A stretch of DNA of 64,000 nt from DASXRA01 sp036506155 (GTDB lineage Bacteria > Actinomycetota > Actinomycetes > Mycobacteriales > Jatrophihabitantaceae): contig DASXSF010000059.1 in the NCBI GenBank assembly GCA_036506155.1, positions 34,933-98,932 on the forward strand, written 5' to 3'. The first letter of the stretch is position 1, and the number at the start of each line of letters is the position of its first letter. The position numbers and the translations under genes are program-made. The notes beneath the pieces were generated by a model. That model saw nothing but the letters and a program-made list of their open reading frames with translations. It was not told the origin of the DNA and did not search any database. Shown here piece after piece: positions 34,110-42,879 of the stretch.

Positions 34110-35626
34110 GTCGGTGGCACGCCGTGCCGTTTGCTGGCCAGGTGGCGCGACTTGCCGACCAACACGCGGTAGCGGCGGATCAGCTCCTCGCGCAGTTCAC
34201 CGGGATCGATCACTGCATCTACTACCAAGTCGGACGCGAGCCGCATCAGGTCGACGTCCTGCTCGTACTCCGAGCGGCGTTCCGCGACGTACGCGGCGCG
34301 CTCGTCGGGATCTTCGATCGACGCGATCTTGTTGGCGTATACGGCGTTCACGGCGGCCTCTGGACCCATTACCGCGATCTTGGCGGTCGGCAGCGCAATG
34401 CACGCGTCGGGCAGGAACCCCGGACCGTCCATGGCATACAGCCCTGCTCCATATGCCTTGCGGGCGATCACCGATACCTGAGGCACGGTGGCCTCCGAGA
34501 CCGCGGTGATCATCTTGGCACCATGCCGAATGATGCCCTGGCGCTCGACCTCACTGCCGATCATGAAGCCCGGCACGTCCGCGATATACAGCAGCGGGAC
34601 GTTGAAAGCGTCGCACAGCCAGATGAAACGCGCCGCCTTGTCTGCAGAGTCGACGAAGAGCACGCCACCGCGCACGGCGCTGTTGTTGGCGAGCACACCG
34701 ACGGGGCGGCCATCGAGGCGCGCGAAGCCGGTGATCAGTTCGGCGGCGAATAGCGGCTTGACCTCGAAGAACGAGTCGGCGTCGACAATGCCCTCGATGA
34801 TCTCGTGCATCTCGAACGGCACCTGCTCCTCGGCCGGGATCGCGTCGTCGGTCAGAACGTGCGCCGGTGGCTCGGCTTGCGAGTCGGGTGGCAGCTCGCG
34901 CCAGCATGTAGGGAGATAGGAGAAGAACAGTTTGGCCTGCTCGATAGCGTCCTCGTCGTCGACGGCCAGGTTGTCGCCGCATCCCGACACGGTGGCGTGC
35001 ATGCGCGCGCCGCCCATCTCCTCGAGAGTGACCTTCTCGCCGACCACCATCTCTGCCATGCGCGGCGAGCCGAGATACATCGAGGCGTTGCCCTCGACCA
35101 TGATCACCACGTCGCAGAAAGACGGGATGTACGCTCCGCCGGCGGCGGACGGTCCGAACAGGCAGCAGATCTGCGGCACCTTGCCGGACAGCGCTACCTG
35201 GTTGTGGAAGATGCGCCCCGCACCGCGCCGCCCCGGAAACATCGCGACCTGGTCGGTGATGCGGGCTCCGCCGGAGTCGATGAACCAGAACAGCGGCAGT
35301 TCCTCGGTGAGCGCGCGCTCAGTGGTGCGGACGATCTTCTCGACGGTTCGTGCGCCCCACGAGCCGGCCTTGACCGTGGGGTCGTTGGCGACGACCAGCG
35401 CGGGACGACCGTCGACCAGGCCCTGGCCGGTGACGACGCCGTCCGCGGGCAGGGTGCCGGCAAGGGCATTGGCGAGCTGGCCGTCCTCGACGAACGTCCC
35501 CTCGTCGAAGAGCAACCCGATGCGGTCGCGCACGTACAGCTTGCGCTGAGCAGCCAGTTTGGCGGCGCCACTCGCGGACGGTCGCAGCGTCGTTTCACGC
35601 GCGGCCGCGACCTCCTTGGCGCTCAT
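34106..35626 (-). CDS. Acyl-CoA carboxylase carboxyltransferase (beta) subunit
   Basis: 506 residues. The two crotonase-like halves are FIDSGGARITDQVAMFPGRR with FGPSAAGGAYIPSFCDVVIM, and DVPGFMIGSEVERQGIIRHG with VIARKAYGAGLYAMDGPGFL. It is distinct from AccD5 at 19323 and lies with an acyl-CoA dehydrogenase, an epsilon subunit and, divergently, a biotin carboxylase/BCCP protein. The set could serve methylcrotonyl-, propionyl- or another branched acyl-CoA. The sequence alone does not settle the substrate. Its ATG overlaps the dehydrogenase stop. Confidence 0.92.
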   Translation of the reverse strand: MSAKEVAAARETTLRPSASGAAKLAAQRKLYVRDRIGLLFDEGTFVEDGQLANALAGTLPADGVVTGQGLVDGRPALVVANDPTVKAGSWGARTVEKIVRTTERALTEELPLFWFIDSGGARITDQVAMFPGRRGAGRIFHNQVALSGKVPQICCLFGPSAAGGAYIPSFCDVVIMVEGNASMYLGSPRMAEMVVGEKVTLEEMGGARMHATVSGCGDNLAVDDEDAIEQAKLFFSYLPTCWRELPPDSQAEPPAHVLTDDAIPAEEQVPFEMHEIIEGIVDADSFFEVKPLFAAELITGFARLDGRPVGVLANNSAVRGGVLFVDSADKAARFIWLCDAFNVPLLYIADVPGFMIGSEVERQGIIRHGAKMITAVSEATVPQVSVIARKAYGAGLYAMDGPGFLPDACIALPTAKIAVMGPEAAVNAVYANKIASIEDPDERAAYVAERRSEYEQDVDLMRLASDLVVDAVIDPGELREELIRRYRVLVGKSRHLASKRHGVPPT

Positions 35627-36771
35627 GACACCGGCAGGCCCATGCCACGGGCGATGATCATGCGCTGCACCTCGGACGTGCCTTCGCCGATCTCCAGGAT
35701 CTTGGCGTCGCGATAGAAGCGGGCTACCGGAAACTCCTCCATGAAGCCGTTGCCGCCGAACACCTGCGTAGCGGTGCGCGCTGCGGACACCGCCGCCTCG
35801 GACGAGAACAGCTTGGCACGAGCGGCAGCCTGCTTGATCTCGATGGCCGGCCGGCCGGAATCCTTCAGCCAGGCTGCCTTGTAGGTCAGCAGCCGCGCCG
35901 CCTCGACGGCAACGGCGACATCCGACAGCGAGAACGCGACCGCCTGCCGCGACCCGATCGGTGCGCCGAATGTGTGCCGTTCATTGGCATACCGCAGCGA
36001 ATGGTCCAGGCACGCCTGCGAGAGCCCGACAGCCAACGCTGAGATCGCGATTCGCCCGTCGTCCAGCGCGGCCAGGAACTGGCGGAATCCCGTGCCGCGC
36101 TCGCCTAGCAGGTTCTGCTCGGGAACGCGGCAGTCGGTGAATGTCAGGCCGTGCGTATCGGAGATGTGCCAGCCGAGTTTGTCGTACGGCGGCTCGACCA
36201 CGAACCCTGAGGTGCCGGACGGAACGATGATCGCCGAGATTTCCTCCGGACCGGTTCGGGCCGTGATTGTGACGAGCGACGTGATCTCCGTCCCGGAGTT
36301 GGTGATGAACGCCTTCGCGCCGTTGATCACCCACTCGCCGCCGACGAGGTCGGCCCTGGTACGAGTTGCGGCGGCGTCCGACCCGGCCTCCGGCTCGGTC
36401 AGCCCGAATCCAGCCAATGCCCGCCCCGCCGCGAGGTCCGGGATCCAGCGCTGCCTCTGCTCCTCCGTGCCGAACGTGAGGATCGGGTTGATGCCCAGGC
36501 CCATGCCGGCCTCGAGCGTGATGCCCAGCGACTGGTCGACCCGTCCGAGCTCCTCGATCGCGACGCAAACGGACGTGAAGTCCCCGCCGGTGCCGCCGTA
36601 CTGCTCGGGCACCGCCAGCCCGAACAGTCCGAGCTCGCCCATCTTGCGCACCACGTCGACGGGGAAGTGGTGCTCGCGGTCCCACCGCGCGACGTGCGGC
36701 GCAATCTCCTGCTCCGCGAACTCGCGCACCGTCTTGCGGAACAGCTCGTGCTCTTCGGACAACTCGAACAT
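35623..36771 (-). CDS. Acyl-CoA dehydrogenase of the carboxylase locus
   Basis: 382 residues. The start MFELSEEHELFRKTVREFAE has AAGGAG seven bases upstream. An open extension to 36810 crosses the operator and was rejected. Motifs are GFGLTEPEAGSDAAATRTRA, INGAKAFITNSGTEITSLVT and TQVFGGNGFMEEFPVARFYR with EGTSEVQRMIIARGMGL. It resembles isovaleryl/short-branched-chain dehydrogenases. It is first in a three-gene unit with the carboxyltransferase and epsilon genes, opposite the MerR regulator. Confidence 0.92.
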   Translation of the reverse strand: MFELSEEHELFRKTVREFAEQEIAPHVARWDREHHFPVDVVRKMGELGLFGLAVPEQYGGTGGDFTSVCVAIEELGRVDQSLGITLEAGMGLGINPILTFGTEEQRQRWIPDLAAGRALAGFGLTEPEAGSDAAATRTRADLVGGEWVINGAKAFITNSGTEITSLVTITARTGPEEISAIIVPSGTSGFVVEPPYDKLGWHISDTHGLTFTDCRVPEQNLLGERGTGFRQFLAALDDGRIAISALAVGLSQACLDHSLRYANERHTFGAPIGSRQAVAFSLSDVAVAVEAARLLTYKAAWLKDSGRPAIEIKQAAARAKLFSSEAAVSAARTATQVFGGNGFMEEFPVARFYRDAKILEIGEGTSEVQRMIIARGMGLPVS

Positions 36772-36781
36772 CGCCAGCTCC

Positions 36782-36797
36782 TTGACGTTTACGTCAA
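36782..36797. promoter_or_regulatory. Candidate MerR-family operator
   Basis: TTGACGTTTACGTCAA is a perfect dyad of 7-bp arms around TT, followed at once by another half-site, CGTCAA. It lies between the divergent acyl-CoA dehydrogenase and MerR genes, 20 bp from the MerR GTG. It resembles the LiuR-type operator (ACGT-centred dyad) of branched-chain acyl-CoA catabolism. Confidence 0.8.
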
Positions 36798-36816
36798 CGT
36801 CAATCACCATAGCCCC

Positions 36817-37236
36817 GTGACGGCGACGAGGGAAGCACGATCCTGGACGGTCGGCGAACTGGCGGACGAGCTCGGCGTCACCACTCGCACGCTGCGCTTC
36901 TACGAGGCCGAGGGACTGATCTCACCGCGGCGCGTCGGCGCGCAGCGGGTGTACGGCGCGCGGGACCGCACCCGGCTCAAGCTCATCCTCAGGGGTAAGC
37001 GATTCGGCATGACGCTGGCCGAGATCCGCGAGATCGTCGACATGTACGACGGCGCGGCCTCCTCCGAGCAACGGCAGCTCGAGACGCTGCTGGCCCGGCT
37101 CGAGGAGATCGCCGGCGACCTTCGCGCCCGGCAGGCCGATCTGCGCCGCACTCTCGCCGAGGTGACCGACGTGGCCGAGCAGTGCCGGACACGCCTCGCA
37201 GAGCTCAGCGCAACCGCCGGCCCAGCGCTGCCATGA
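36817..37236 (+). CDS. MerR family regulator of acyl-CoA catabolism
   Basis: 139 residues from a GTG 20 bp after the operator, so the message may be nearly leaderless. The winged helix is WTVGELADELGVTTRTLRFY then EAEGLISPRR. A dimerisation coiled coil (ERQLETLLARLEEIAGDLRA-like) ends the protein. There are no Cys metal ligands of the MerR/CueR type, which fits an acyl-CoA-sensing LiuR-like role. The targets are probably both flanking transcription units. Confidence 0.88.
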   Translation: MTATREARSWTVGELADELGVTTRTLRFYEAEGLISPRRVGAQRVYGARDRTRLKLILRGKRFGMTLAEIREIVDMYDGAASSEQRQLETLLARLEEIAGDLRARQADLRRTLAEVTDVAEQCRTRLAELSATAGPALP

Positions 37237-37325
37237 ACCTGGGCGATCCGGCCCACAAGCGGGGCGGCTTCGCCCGCCGTGGCGGGTAGTCTGCCGCCGT
37301 ACGGCACACCAGTGGAGGCCCGAAC

Positions 37326-39071
37326 GTGCAGAAGGTGCTGATCGCGAACCGCGGCGAGATCGCCGTCCGGGTGATCCGAGCCTGCCGTGACGCGGGCTTC
37401 GCCTCGGTCGCGGTGTACGCGGAACCGGACCGCGACGCGCTGCACGTCCGGATGGCCGACGAGGCGTACGCCCTTGGCGGCACCACACCGGGCGACTCCT
37501 ACCTGGTCATCGGCAACGTGATCGACGCGGCGCGCCGCTCGGGCGCCGATGCGGTGCATCCGGGCTACGGCTTCCTCTCCGAGAACGCCGAGTTCGCGCA
37601 GGCTGTCCTGGACGCCGGGCTGACCTGGATCGGCCCGTCGCCGGAAGCGATCGTGGCGCTCGGCGACAAGGTAACCGCCCGGCACATCGCGACCCGGGTC
37701 GGTGCTCCGCTCGTGCCCGGCACGCCCGACCCCGTCTCCGGTCCGGACGAGGTCGTGGCGTTCGCGCGACAGCACGGGCTGCCCGTCGCGATCAAGGCGG
37801 CGTTCGGCGGAGGTGGGCGCGGGCTGAAGGTCGCCCGCTCGCTCGAGGAGATTCCCGAGCTCTATGCCAGCGCGGTGCGCGAGGCCGAGGCATCATTCGG
37901 GCGAGGCGAGTGCTTCGTGGAGCGGTACCTGGACCGGCCACGGCACGTAGAGGCCCAGGTGCTTGCCGACACGCACGGCAACGTCGTCGTCGTTGGCACG
38001 CGTGACTGTTCGCTGCAACGCCGGCACCAGAAGCTCATCGAGGAGGCGCCCGCGCCGTTCCTGACGGACGACCAGCGAGCGCAGATCCACTCGTCGGCGA
38101 AAGCCATCTGCCGGGAGGCCGGCTACCACGGCGCGGGCACGGTGGAATACCTGGTCGGCACGGACGGCACCGTGTCCTTCCTCGAGGTGAATACGCGGCT
38201 CCAGGTCGAGCACCCGATATCCGAGGAGACGACGGGCATCGACCTGGTACGTGAGCAGTTCCGCATCGCGTCCGGCGAGGTACTGCGCTTCTCGAAGGAT
38301 CCGACACCGCGTGGGCACGCGTTCGAGTTCCGCATCAACGGCGAGGACCCGGGACGCGACTTCCTGCCGGCACCCGGCGTCGTGACGCGCTACGTCCAAC
38401 CGGCCGGGCCCGGGGTGCGCGTCGATTCCGGCATCGAGCCGGACGCGGTCATCGGCGGGGCGTTCGACTCACTGCTCGCCAAGCTGATCGTCTGGGGCGA
38501 GTCACGCGACGAAGCACTTGCGCGCTCGCGGCGGGCGCTCGGCGAGTTCGTGGTCGAGGGCCTCGCCACGGCGTTGCCGTTCCACCGCGCGGTGGTCGAC
38601 GACCCCGCGTTCACGGCGTCGCCGTTCCGGGTGCACACCCGGTGGATCGAGACCGAGTTCGACAATCAGATACCGCCGTTCGCTGCAGCCGCCGCCACCG
38701 GCGCCGAGCCCGAAGAACGCGAAACGATCGTGGTCGAAGTCGGCGGCAAGCGGCTGGAGGTGTCACTTCCGGTGGGCTTCGGCGGCGGCTCCGGCACCCC
38801 CCGCAAGGCGGCGCCCAAGCGGTCGGCCCGGGCCAGGTCGGGCAGCGCGACATCCGGCGACACGCTGACCGCCCCGATGCAGGGCACCATCGTGAAGGTC
38901 GCGGTCAACGAGGGCGACGTGGTGGCTGCAGGCGACCTGATCGTCGTGCTCGAGGCGATGAAGATGGAGCAGCCGCTTTCCGCCCACAAGGCTGGGACGA
39001 TCACAGGGCTGAGCGCCGAGGTCGGTGCCGTGGTCACGTCCGGCGCCGCCATCTGCGACATCAAGGATTAG
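37326..39071 (+). CDS. Acyl-CoA carboxylase alpha subunit (biotin carboxylase + BCCP)
   Basis: 581 residues from a GTG. The biotin carboxylase part has KVLIANRGEIAVRVIRACRD, the glycine-rich ATP loop AAFGGGGRGLKVARS, RDCSLQRRHQKLIEEAPAP and FLEVNTRLQVEHPISEETTG. A 60-residue linker leads to the carrier domain MQGTIVKVAVNEGDVVAAGD then VLEAMKMEQPL, whose Lys is the biotinylation site for BirA (18471). It carboxylates biotin with ATP and bicarbonate and hands it to the carboxyltransferase at 34106. Confidence 0.95.
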   Translation: MQKVLIANRGEIAVRVIRACRDAGFASVAVYAEPDRDALHVRMADEAYALGGTTPGDSYLVIGNVIDAARRSGADAVHPGYGFLSENAEFAQAVLDAGLTWIGPSPEAIVALGDKVTARHIATRVGAPLVPGTPDPVSGPDEVVAFARQHGLPVAIKAAFGGGGRGLKVARSLEEIPELYASAVREAEASFGRGECFVERYLDRPRHVEAQVLADTHGNVVVVGTRDCSLQRRHQKLIEEAPAPFLTDDQRAQIHSSAKAICREAGYHGAGTVEYLVGTDGTVSFLEVNTRLQVEHPISEETTGIDLVREQFRIASGEVLRFSKDPTPRGHAFEFRINGEDPGRDFLPAPGVVTRYVQPAGPGVRVDSGIEPDAVIGGAFDSLLAKLIVWGESRDEALARSRRALGEFVVEGLATALPFHRAVVDDPAFTASPFRVHTRWIETEFDNQIPPFAAAAATGAEPEERETIVVEVGGKRLEVSLPVGFGGGSGTPRKAAPKRSARARSGSATSGDTLTAPMQGTIVKVAVNEGDVVAAGDLIVVLEAMKMEQPLSAHKAGTITGLSAEVGAVVTSGAAICDIKD

Positions 39072-39106
39072 CGCCGACGGCCGCTGATGCGAGCAGGATA
39101 GGCACT

Positions 39107-39442
39107 ATGGCAAAGCGGCCGCCGCCGTGGCGCTGGCTGCTCTACGCAGTCGGGTTCGGGCTGCCCGATCGGTACGACGAGTGGGTCTTCCATGACCTGA
39201 ACGACCGGGGCTGGCGCATCCGCGAGGTCGGCCGGATCATGTTGCTCGCCGTCCCGTTCATCGCCGGGGTGATGTTCCTGCCCGGTGGCATCGGGTTGCG
39301 CTTGATGACCGCGTCGTTCCTGGTCGTGGGGCCGCTGTTCGTCGGCGGCGCGTATGCGGACGAGTTCCGGGCGTACCGACTGCGCCAGCACGGCCTACTG
39401 CCGCCGTCCGGCCCCGATCCGGACCCGCCGTACCGCCGCTAG
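39107..39442 (+). CDS. Small membrane protein, DUF5313-like
   Basis: 111 residues. The N-terminal PPPWRWLLYAVGFGLPDRYD then EWVFHDLNDRGWRIREVGR precedes two membrane helices (MLLAVPFIAGVMFLPGGIGL; MTASFLVVGPLFVGGAY). A DEFRAYRLRQHGL tail follows. The WLLYA-G-LP-Y-EWV-HD pattern matches small actinobacterial membrane proteins known as DUF5313. Function unknown. Confidence 0.75.
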   Translation: MAKRPPPWRWLLYAVGFGLPDRYDEWVFHDLNDRGWRIREVGRIMLLAVPFIAGVMFLPGGIGLRLMTASFLVVGPLFVGGAYADEFRAYRLRQHGLLPPSGPDPDPPYRR

Positions 39443-39798
39443 CCTGGGGCTGCGCCGCGGCGCGCGACGATCCGATTGATGGCGTCCATGCGCTGCCGGG
39501 CGATCGACGCCATCTCGGCCGTACGCCGGCGTATGTCATCGGCGTCGGCGCCCGGAGAGAACACCATCGCCCAGCCGCCGTTCGCTTCCAGGGCCGGCAC
39601 GGCGTCGACCAGCTCGTCCCTGCTGACAGGGTGCGTGCCGGCAAACTCGTGCGTCTCGTCCACCACCGCGACGAGCACGTGTCCTGCGGACACCTCGGCA
39701 ACGGCCGCCGCGATCTCGTCCGCATTTGCTCCGAACACCTCGGCGACGGCGATCGTCGCGCGTGCACGCTCCCTGGCCTGCGGTGAAAGATCCGGCAT
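39439..39798 (-). CDS. Conserved-type hypothetical protein
   Basis: 119 residues with a GGAGGAG site before the ATG. The sequence is soluble and mixed alpha/beta (VAEVSAGHVLVAVVDETHEF; RTAEMASIARQRMDAINRIV). No domain was recognised. It overlaps the convergent DUF5313-like gene by four bases. It follows lpdA in the same direction, 34 bases after its stop, and may be transcribed with it. Confidence 0.7.
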   Translation of the reverse strand: MPDLSPQARERARATIAVAEVFGANADEIAAAVAEVSAGHVLVAVVDETHEFAGTHPVSRDELVDAVPALEANGGWAMVFSPGADADDIRRRTAEMASIARQRMDAINRIVARRGAAPG

Positions 39799-39832
39799 GC
39801 GCTCCTCCGTCGAATCGGTCGAGTCGGTCGAG

Positions 39833-41245
39833 TCAATCGAGATCGTCGTGGTGCATGAGCCGGCGGGCCGCCTCGGCCACCGACCCCGACAGCGACGGGT
39901 AGACGCCGATCGTCGCGGCGACATCGTTGACGGTGAGGCCCCGGTGCACCGCCAGCGTCACCGGAAAGATCAGCTCGGACGCGTTCGGTGCTACGACTAC
40001 GCCGCCGATCACCACGCCGGTGGCCGGACGGCAGTACAGCCTTACGAACCCGTCGCTGTGGCCCTGCATCTTGGCGCGCGCATTCGTGGCCAGCGGTAAC
40101 GTGACCGTACGCGCCGGTACGGAACCGGACGAGATCGCCTGGTAGCCGATGCCCACCGTGGCGATCTCCGGATGAGTGAACACGGTCGCGGCGACCGTCT
40201 TGAGCCGCAGCGGCGAGACCGCCTCGCCCAGGGCATGCCACATCGCAATGCGCCCCTGCATGCCCGCCACGGACGCCAATTGCAGCACTCCTGTACAGTC
40301 CCCCGCGGCATACACGCTCGGGACGTTCGTGCGCGACACCCGGTCTACGCCGATGTAATTGCGGTCGTCGAGCGAGACACCGACGTGCTCGAGGCCGAGC
40401 CCGTCGGTGTTGGGCACCGAGCCGACGCAGACCAGAGCGTGCGAGCCACCGACCGTCCGCCCGTCGACGAGGTCGACGACCACGCCGCCGTCGCCGGGCC
40501 GGATCGCAGTCGCCCGGGCGTGCTTGACCAATGTGCCGCCCCGGCTCGTAAACACGTGCTCGATCACGTCGGCGGCGTCGGGGTCCTCGCCGGGCAGCAC
40601 CCGGTCACGGCTGGACACCAGCGTTACCGGAACGCCCAGCTCGCAGTAGCCACTCGCGAACTCCGCCCCGGTGACGCCAGAACCGATCACGACCAGATGC
40701 TCCGGCAGCTCCTTGAGGTCGTACACGTCGCGCCAGGAGAGGATGCGGTCGCCGTCCGGCAGTCCGTCGGGCAGCGGCCGGGGCGTCCCGCCGGTCGCGA
40801 GCAGCACCACGTCGGCCTCGACGGTGCCCGCCATCCCGCCGAGCTCGTCGAGGACTTCGATGACGTACGTACGGCCACGGTGCGTTGCGGCAAAGCGGCC
40901 CGCACCGGGCACGACACTGACGCCCTCGCGAACGAGCCGGGCGCTGATGTCGTCGGACTGCTGCCGGGCCAGGCTCTTGATCCGCTCGTTCACCTGGACC
41001 ATGTCGACACCGACCTCCGTGGTGGCCGTGCGCAGGCCCAGGCGCGGGGCGTCGCGGAACGCGGTCACCGCGTCGCTGGTGGCGATGAGCGTCTTGGACG
41101 GCACGCAATCGGTGAGCACGCATGCCCCGCCGACGCCATCCCGGTCGACGAGCGTGACGTCCGCGCCGAGCTGCGCGGCGACGAGTGCGGACTCGTAACC
41201 GGCGGGCCCGCCGCCGATGATCACAATGCGCGCTGGAGTACTCAC
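39833..41245 (-). CDS. lpdA: Flavoprotein disulfide reductase / NAD(P)H quinone reductase, LpdA type
   Basis: 470 residues from a GTG. FAD site: RIVIIGGGPAGYESALVAAQ. The redox segment GGACVLTDCVPSKTLIA keeps both Cys in CxxxxC spacing. NAD(P) site: HLVVIGSGVTGAEFASGYCE. The second FAD motif is VYAAGDCTG. The C-terminal dimer domain ends LSGSVAEAARRLMHHDDLD, and it lacks the canonical His-Glu pair of lipoamide dehydrogenase. The order lpdA/cyclotransferase/amidohydrolase matches mycobacterial Rv3303c-Rv3306c. Quinone reduction rather than lipoamide oxidation is inferred from that family. Confidence 0.9.
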   Translation of the reverse strand: MSTPARIVIIGGGPAGYESALVAAQLGADVTLVDRDGVGGACVLTDCVPSKTLIATSDAVTAFRDAPRLGLRTATTEVGVDMVQVNERIKSLARQQSDDISARLVREGVSVVPGAGRFAATHRGRTYVIEVLDELGGMAGTVEADVVLLATGGTPRPLPDGLPDGDRILSWRDVYDLKELPEHLVVIGSGVTGAEFASGYCELGVPVTLVSSRDRVLPGEDPDAADVIEHVFTSRGGTLVKHARATAIRPGDGGVVVDLVDGRTVGGSHALVCVGSVPNTDGLGLEHVGVSLDDRNYIGVDRVSRTNVPSVYAAGDCTGVLQLASVAGMQGRIAMWHALGEAVSPLRLKTVAATVFTHPEIATVGIGYQAISSGSVPARTVTLPLATNARAKMQGHSDGFVRLYCRPATGVVIGGVVVAPNASELIFPVTLAVHRGLTVNDVAATIGVYPSLSGSVAEAARRLMHHDDLD

Positions 41246-41292
41246 ACGGACATTGTCCCGTCTTGACGGGCCGGTCGGTACGCTCCCCCGAT

Positions 41293-41745
41293 GTGGGGCT
41301 CTACGGCGCGTACGGATCCAACATGGATCCCGAGCAGATGCTCAAGCGGTGCCCCCACTCGCCCGCGGCCGGCACCGGCTGGCTCAGCGGCTGGCGGCTG
41401 ACGTTCGGCGGCGAGGACCTGGCCTGGGAGGGGGCACTCGTCACCATCGTCGAAGACACCGACAGCGCCGTGTTCGTGGCGCTCTACGACGTGTCGCCGT
41501 ACGACGACGAACTGCTCGACCGCTGGGAGGCCGCCGACACCGGCATATACCGCAAGATCCACGTCAGGGTGTCGACGCTCGACGGCGACGTGCTCGCGTC
41601 GGTGTACGTGCTGAACGCCTACGAGGGTGGGCTGCCCTCGGCACGCTATCTCGGGCTGCTCGCCGAGGCTGCGGACAAGGCAGGTGCGCCGGACGAGTAC
41701 GTCATCGACTTGCGCGCCCGCCCATGCCGTTCCGTCGACGAGTGA
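41293..41745 (+). CDS. Gamma-glutamylcyclotransferase-fold protein
   Basis: 150 residues from a GTG; a TTG ten codons upstream is also possible. LYGAYGSNMDPEQMLKRCPH is the YGSN substrate loop of the cyclotransferase fold. The acidic ALYDVSPYDDELLDRWEAAD follows, and YRKIHVRVSTLDGDVLASVY the second strand pair. It matches the gene next to lpdA in mycobacteria (Rv3304). True substrates of this group are unknown; release of pyroglutamate from gamma-glutamyl amines is the fold's known chemistry. Confidence 0.85.
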   Translation: MGLYGAYGSNMDPEQMLKRCPHSPAAGTGWLSGWRLTFGGEDLAWEGALVTIVEDTDSAVFVALYDVSPYDDELLDRWEAADTGIYRKIHVRVSTLDGDVLASVYVLNAYEGGLPSARYLGLLAEAADKAGAPDEYVIDLRARPCRSVDE

Positions 41746-41748
41746 CTG

Positions 41749-42879
41749 TCACGCCAGCGCGGTCAGCGCTGTGTGCACCATGAATCGCACACCGACCTCG
41801 AGTGCGGTCTCGTCGATGTCGAACGTGGGCTGGTGCAGGTCGTAGGACGTGGCCGCTCCGGGTGTCCGCACCCCGAGTCGCGCCAGGGCGCCCGACGCGT
41901 GCTCGAGATACCACGCGAAGTCCTCGCCGCCCATGCTCTGCACGGTCTCGTCGAGTGCAGCCGGGCCGAACGCGGCGAGCACCGCGGCGCGCTGTATCTC
42001 GACGGCGCGGGCATCGTTCACCACAGGCGGTACGCCCCGCTCGTAGTGGACGATGGCCTGAGCCCCAGTGGGATGCACGATCTCGTCGACGAGCCGGCGG
42101 ACGAGCGACTCGGCGGTCTCCCATACCTCGTGGTCGAGCATGCGCAGCGTCCCGCGTACCGAACCCTCCCGAGGGATCGCATTGGGCGCGTTGCCTGCCG
42201 TCACGCTGCCCCACACCAGCGACAGCGCGGCCCGCGGGTCGACTCGCCGGCTGAGCATCCCGGGCAGGTCGGTGATCAGCTGTCCCAGCGCGTAGACGAT
42301 GTCGGCGGTGAGGTGCGGACGCCCGGTGTGGCCACCGTCGCCGAACAGGTGCACGTCCAACGTGTCGCAGGCCGCCGTGATCGGGCCGATGCGCAGCCCG
42401 ATGCGCCCCACGTCTACCCGCGGATCGCAGTGCAGCGCGAAGATCGACTCGACTTCCTTCATGGCACCTGCGGCGATGATCCCGAGCGCGCCTCCCGGGA
42501 TCCGCTCCTCCGCCGGCTGGAAGATCAGCCGCACCCGCCCGGGCAGATCCATACCGGCAAGTACTGCAGCCGTACCAAGGAGTATTGCCGTGTGTGCGTC
42601 GTGCCCGCATGCATGACACGCCCCCGGAACCGTTGAGCGGTACGACACGTTCTTGGCGTCATCGATCGGCAGCGCGTCGATGTCGGCACGTAGCGCCACT
42701 ACGGGGCCGTCTACCCCGATGTCGCACAGCACTCCGGTGCTGCTGGCCGGCACGTACGGTCGCAACCCGAGCTCACGCAATCGCGAGGTGATGACACGCG
42801 TCGTCCGGTATTCGGCGAACGCGATCTCGGGATGGGCGTGCAGGTCGCGCCTGATAGCGACCAATTCGTCGAGGTTCAC
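41749..42879 (-). CDS. M20-family amidohydrolase (AmiA/AmiB type)
   Basis: 376 residues from a GTG. RRDLHAHPEIAFAEYRTTRV is the opening. Metal ligands are in RSTVPGACHACGHDAHTAIL, AEERIPGGALGIIAAGAM and the final ESMGGEDFAW-like QSMGGEDFAWYLEHA. A lid/dimer domain interrupts the middle. It hydrolyses N-acyl or peptide amide bonds of amino acids with a two-metal site. Its GTG overlaps the stop of the upstream glutamate-cysteine ligase-like gene, so they form a unit. Confidence 0.92.
   Translation of the reverse strand: MNLDELVAIRRDLHAHPEIAFAEYRTTRVITSRLRELGLRPYVPASSTGVLCDIGVDGPVVALRADIDALPIDDAKNVSYRSTVPGACHACGHDAHTAILLGTAAVLAGMDLPGRVRLIFQPAEERIPGGALGIIAAGAMKEVESIFALHCDPRVDVGRIGLRIGPITAACDTLDVHLFGDGGHTGRPHLTADIVYALGQLITDLPGMLSRRVDPRAALSLVWGSVTAGNAPNAIPREGSVRGTLRMLDHEVWETAESLVRRLVDEIVHPTGAQAIVHYERGVPPVVNDARAVEIQRAAVLAAFGPAALDETVQSMGGEDFAWYLEHASGALARLGVRTPGAATSYDLHQPTFDIDETALEVGVRFMVHTALTALA

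Noticed and set aside
39805..39842. Short TCGAGTCGG tandem repeats after lpdA as a regulatory element
   Set aside because: Three or four 9-bp units overlapping the gene end, with no partner or structure; likely slippage.
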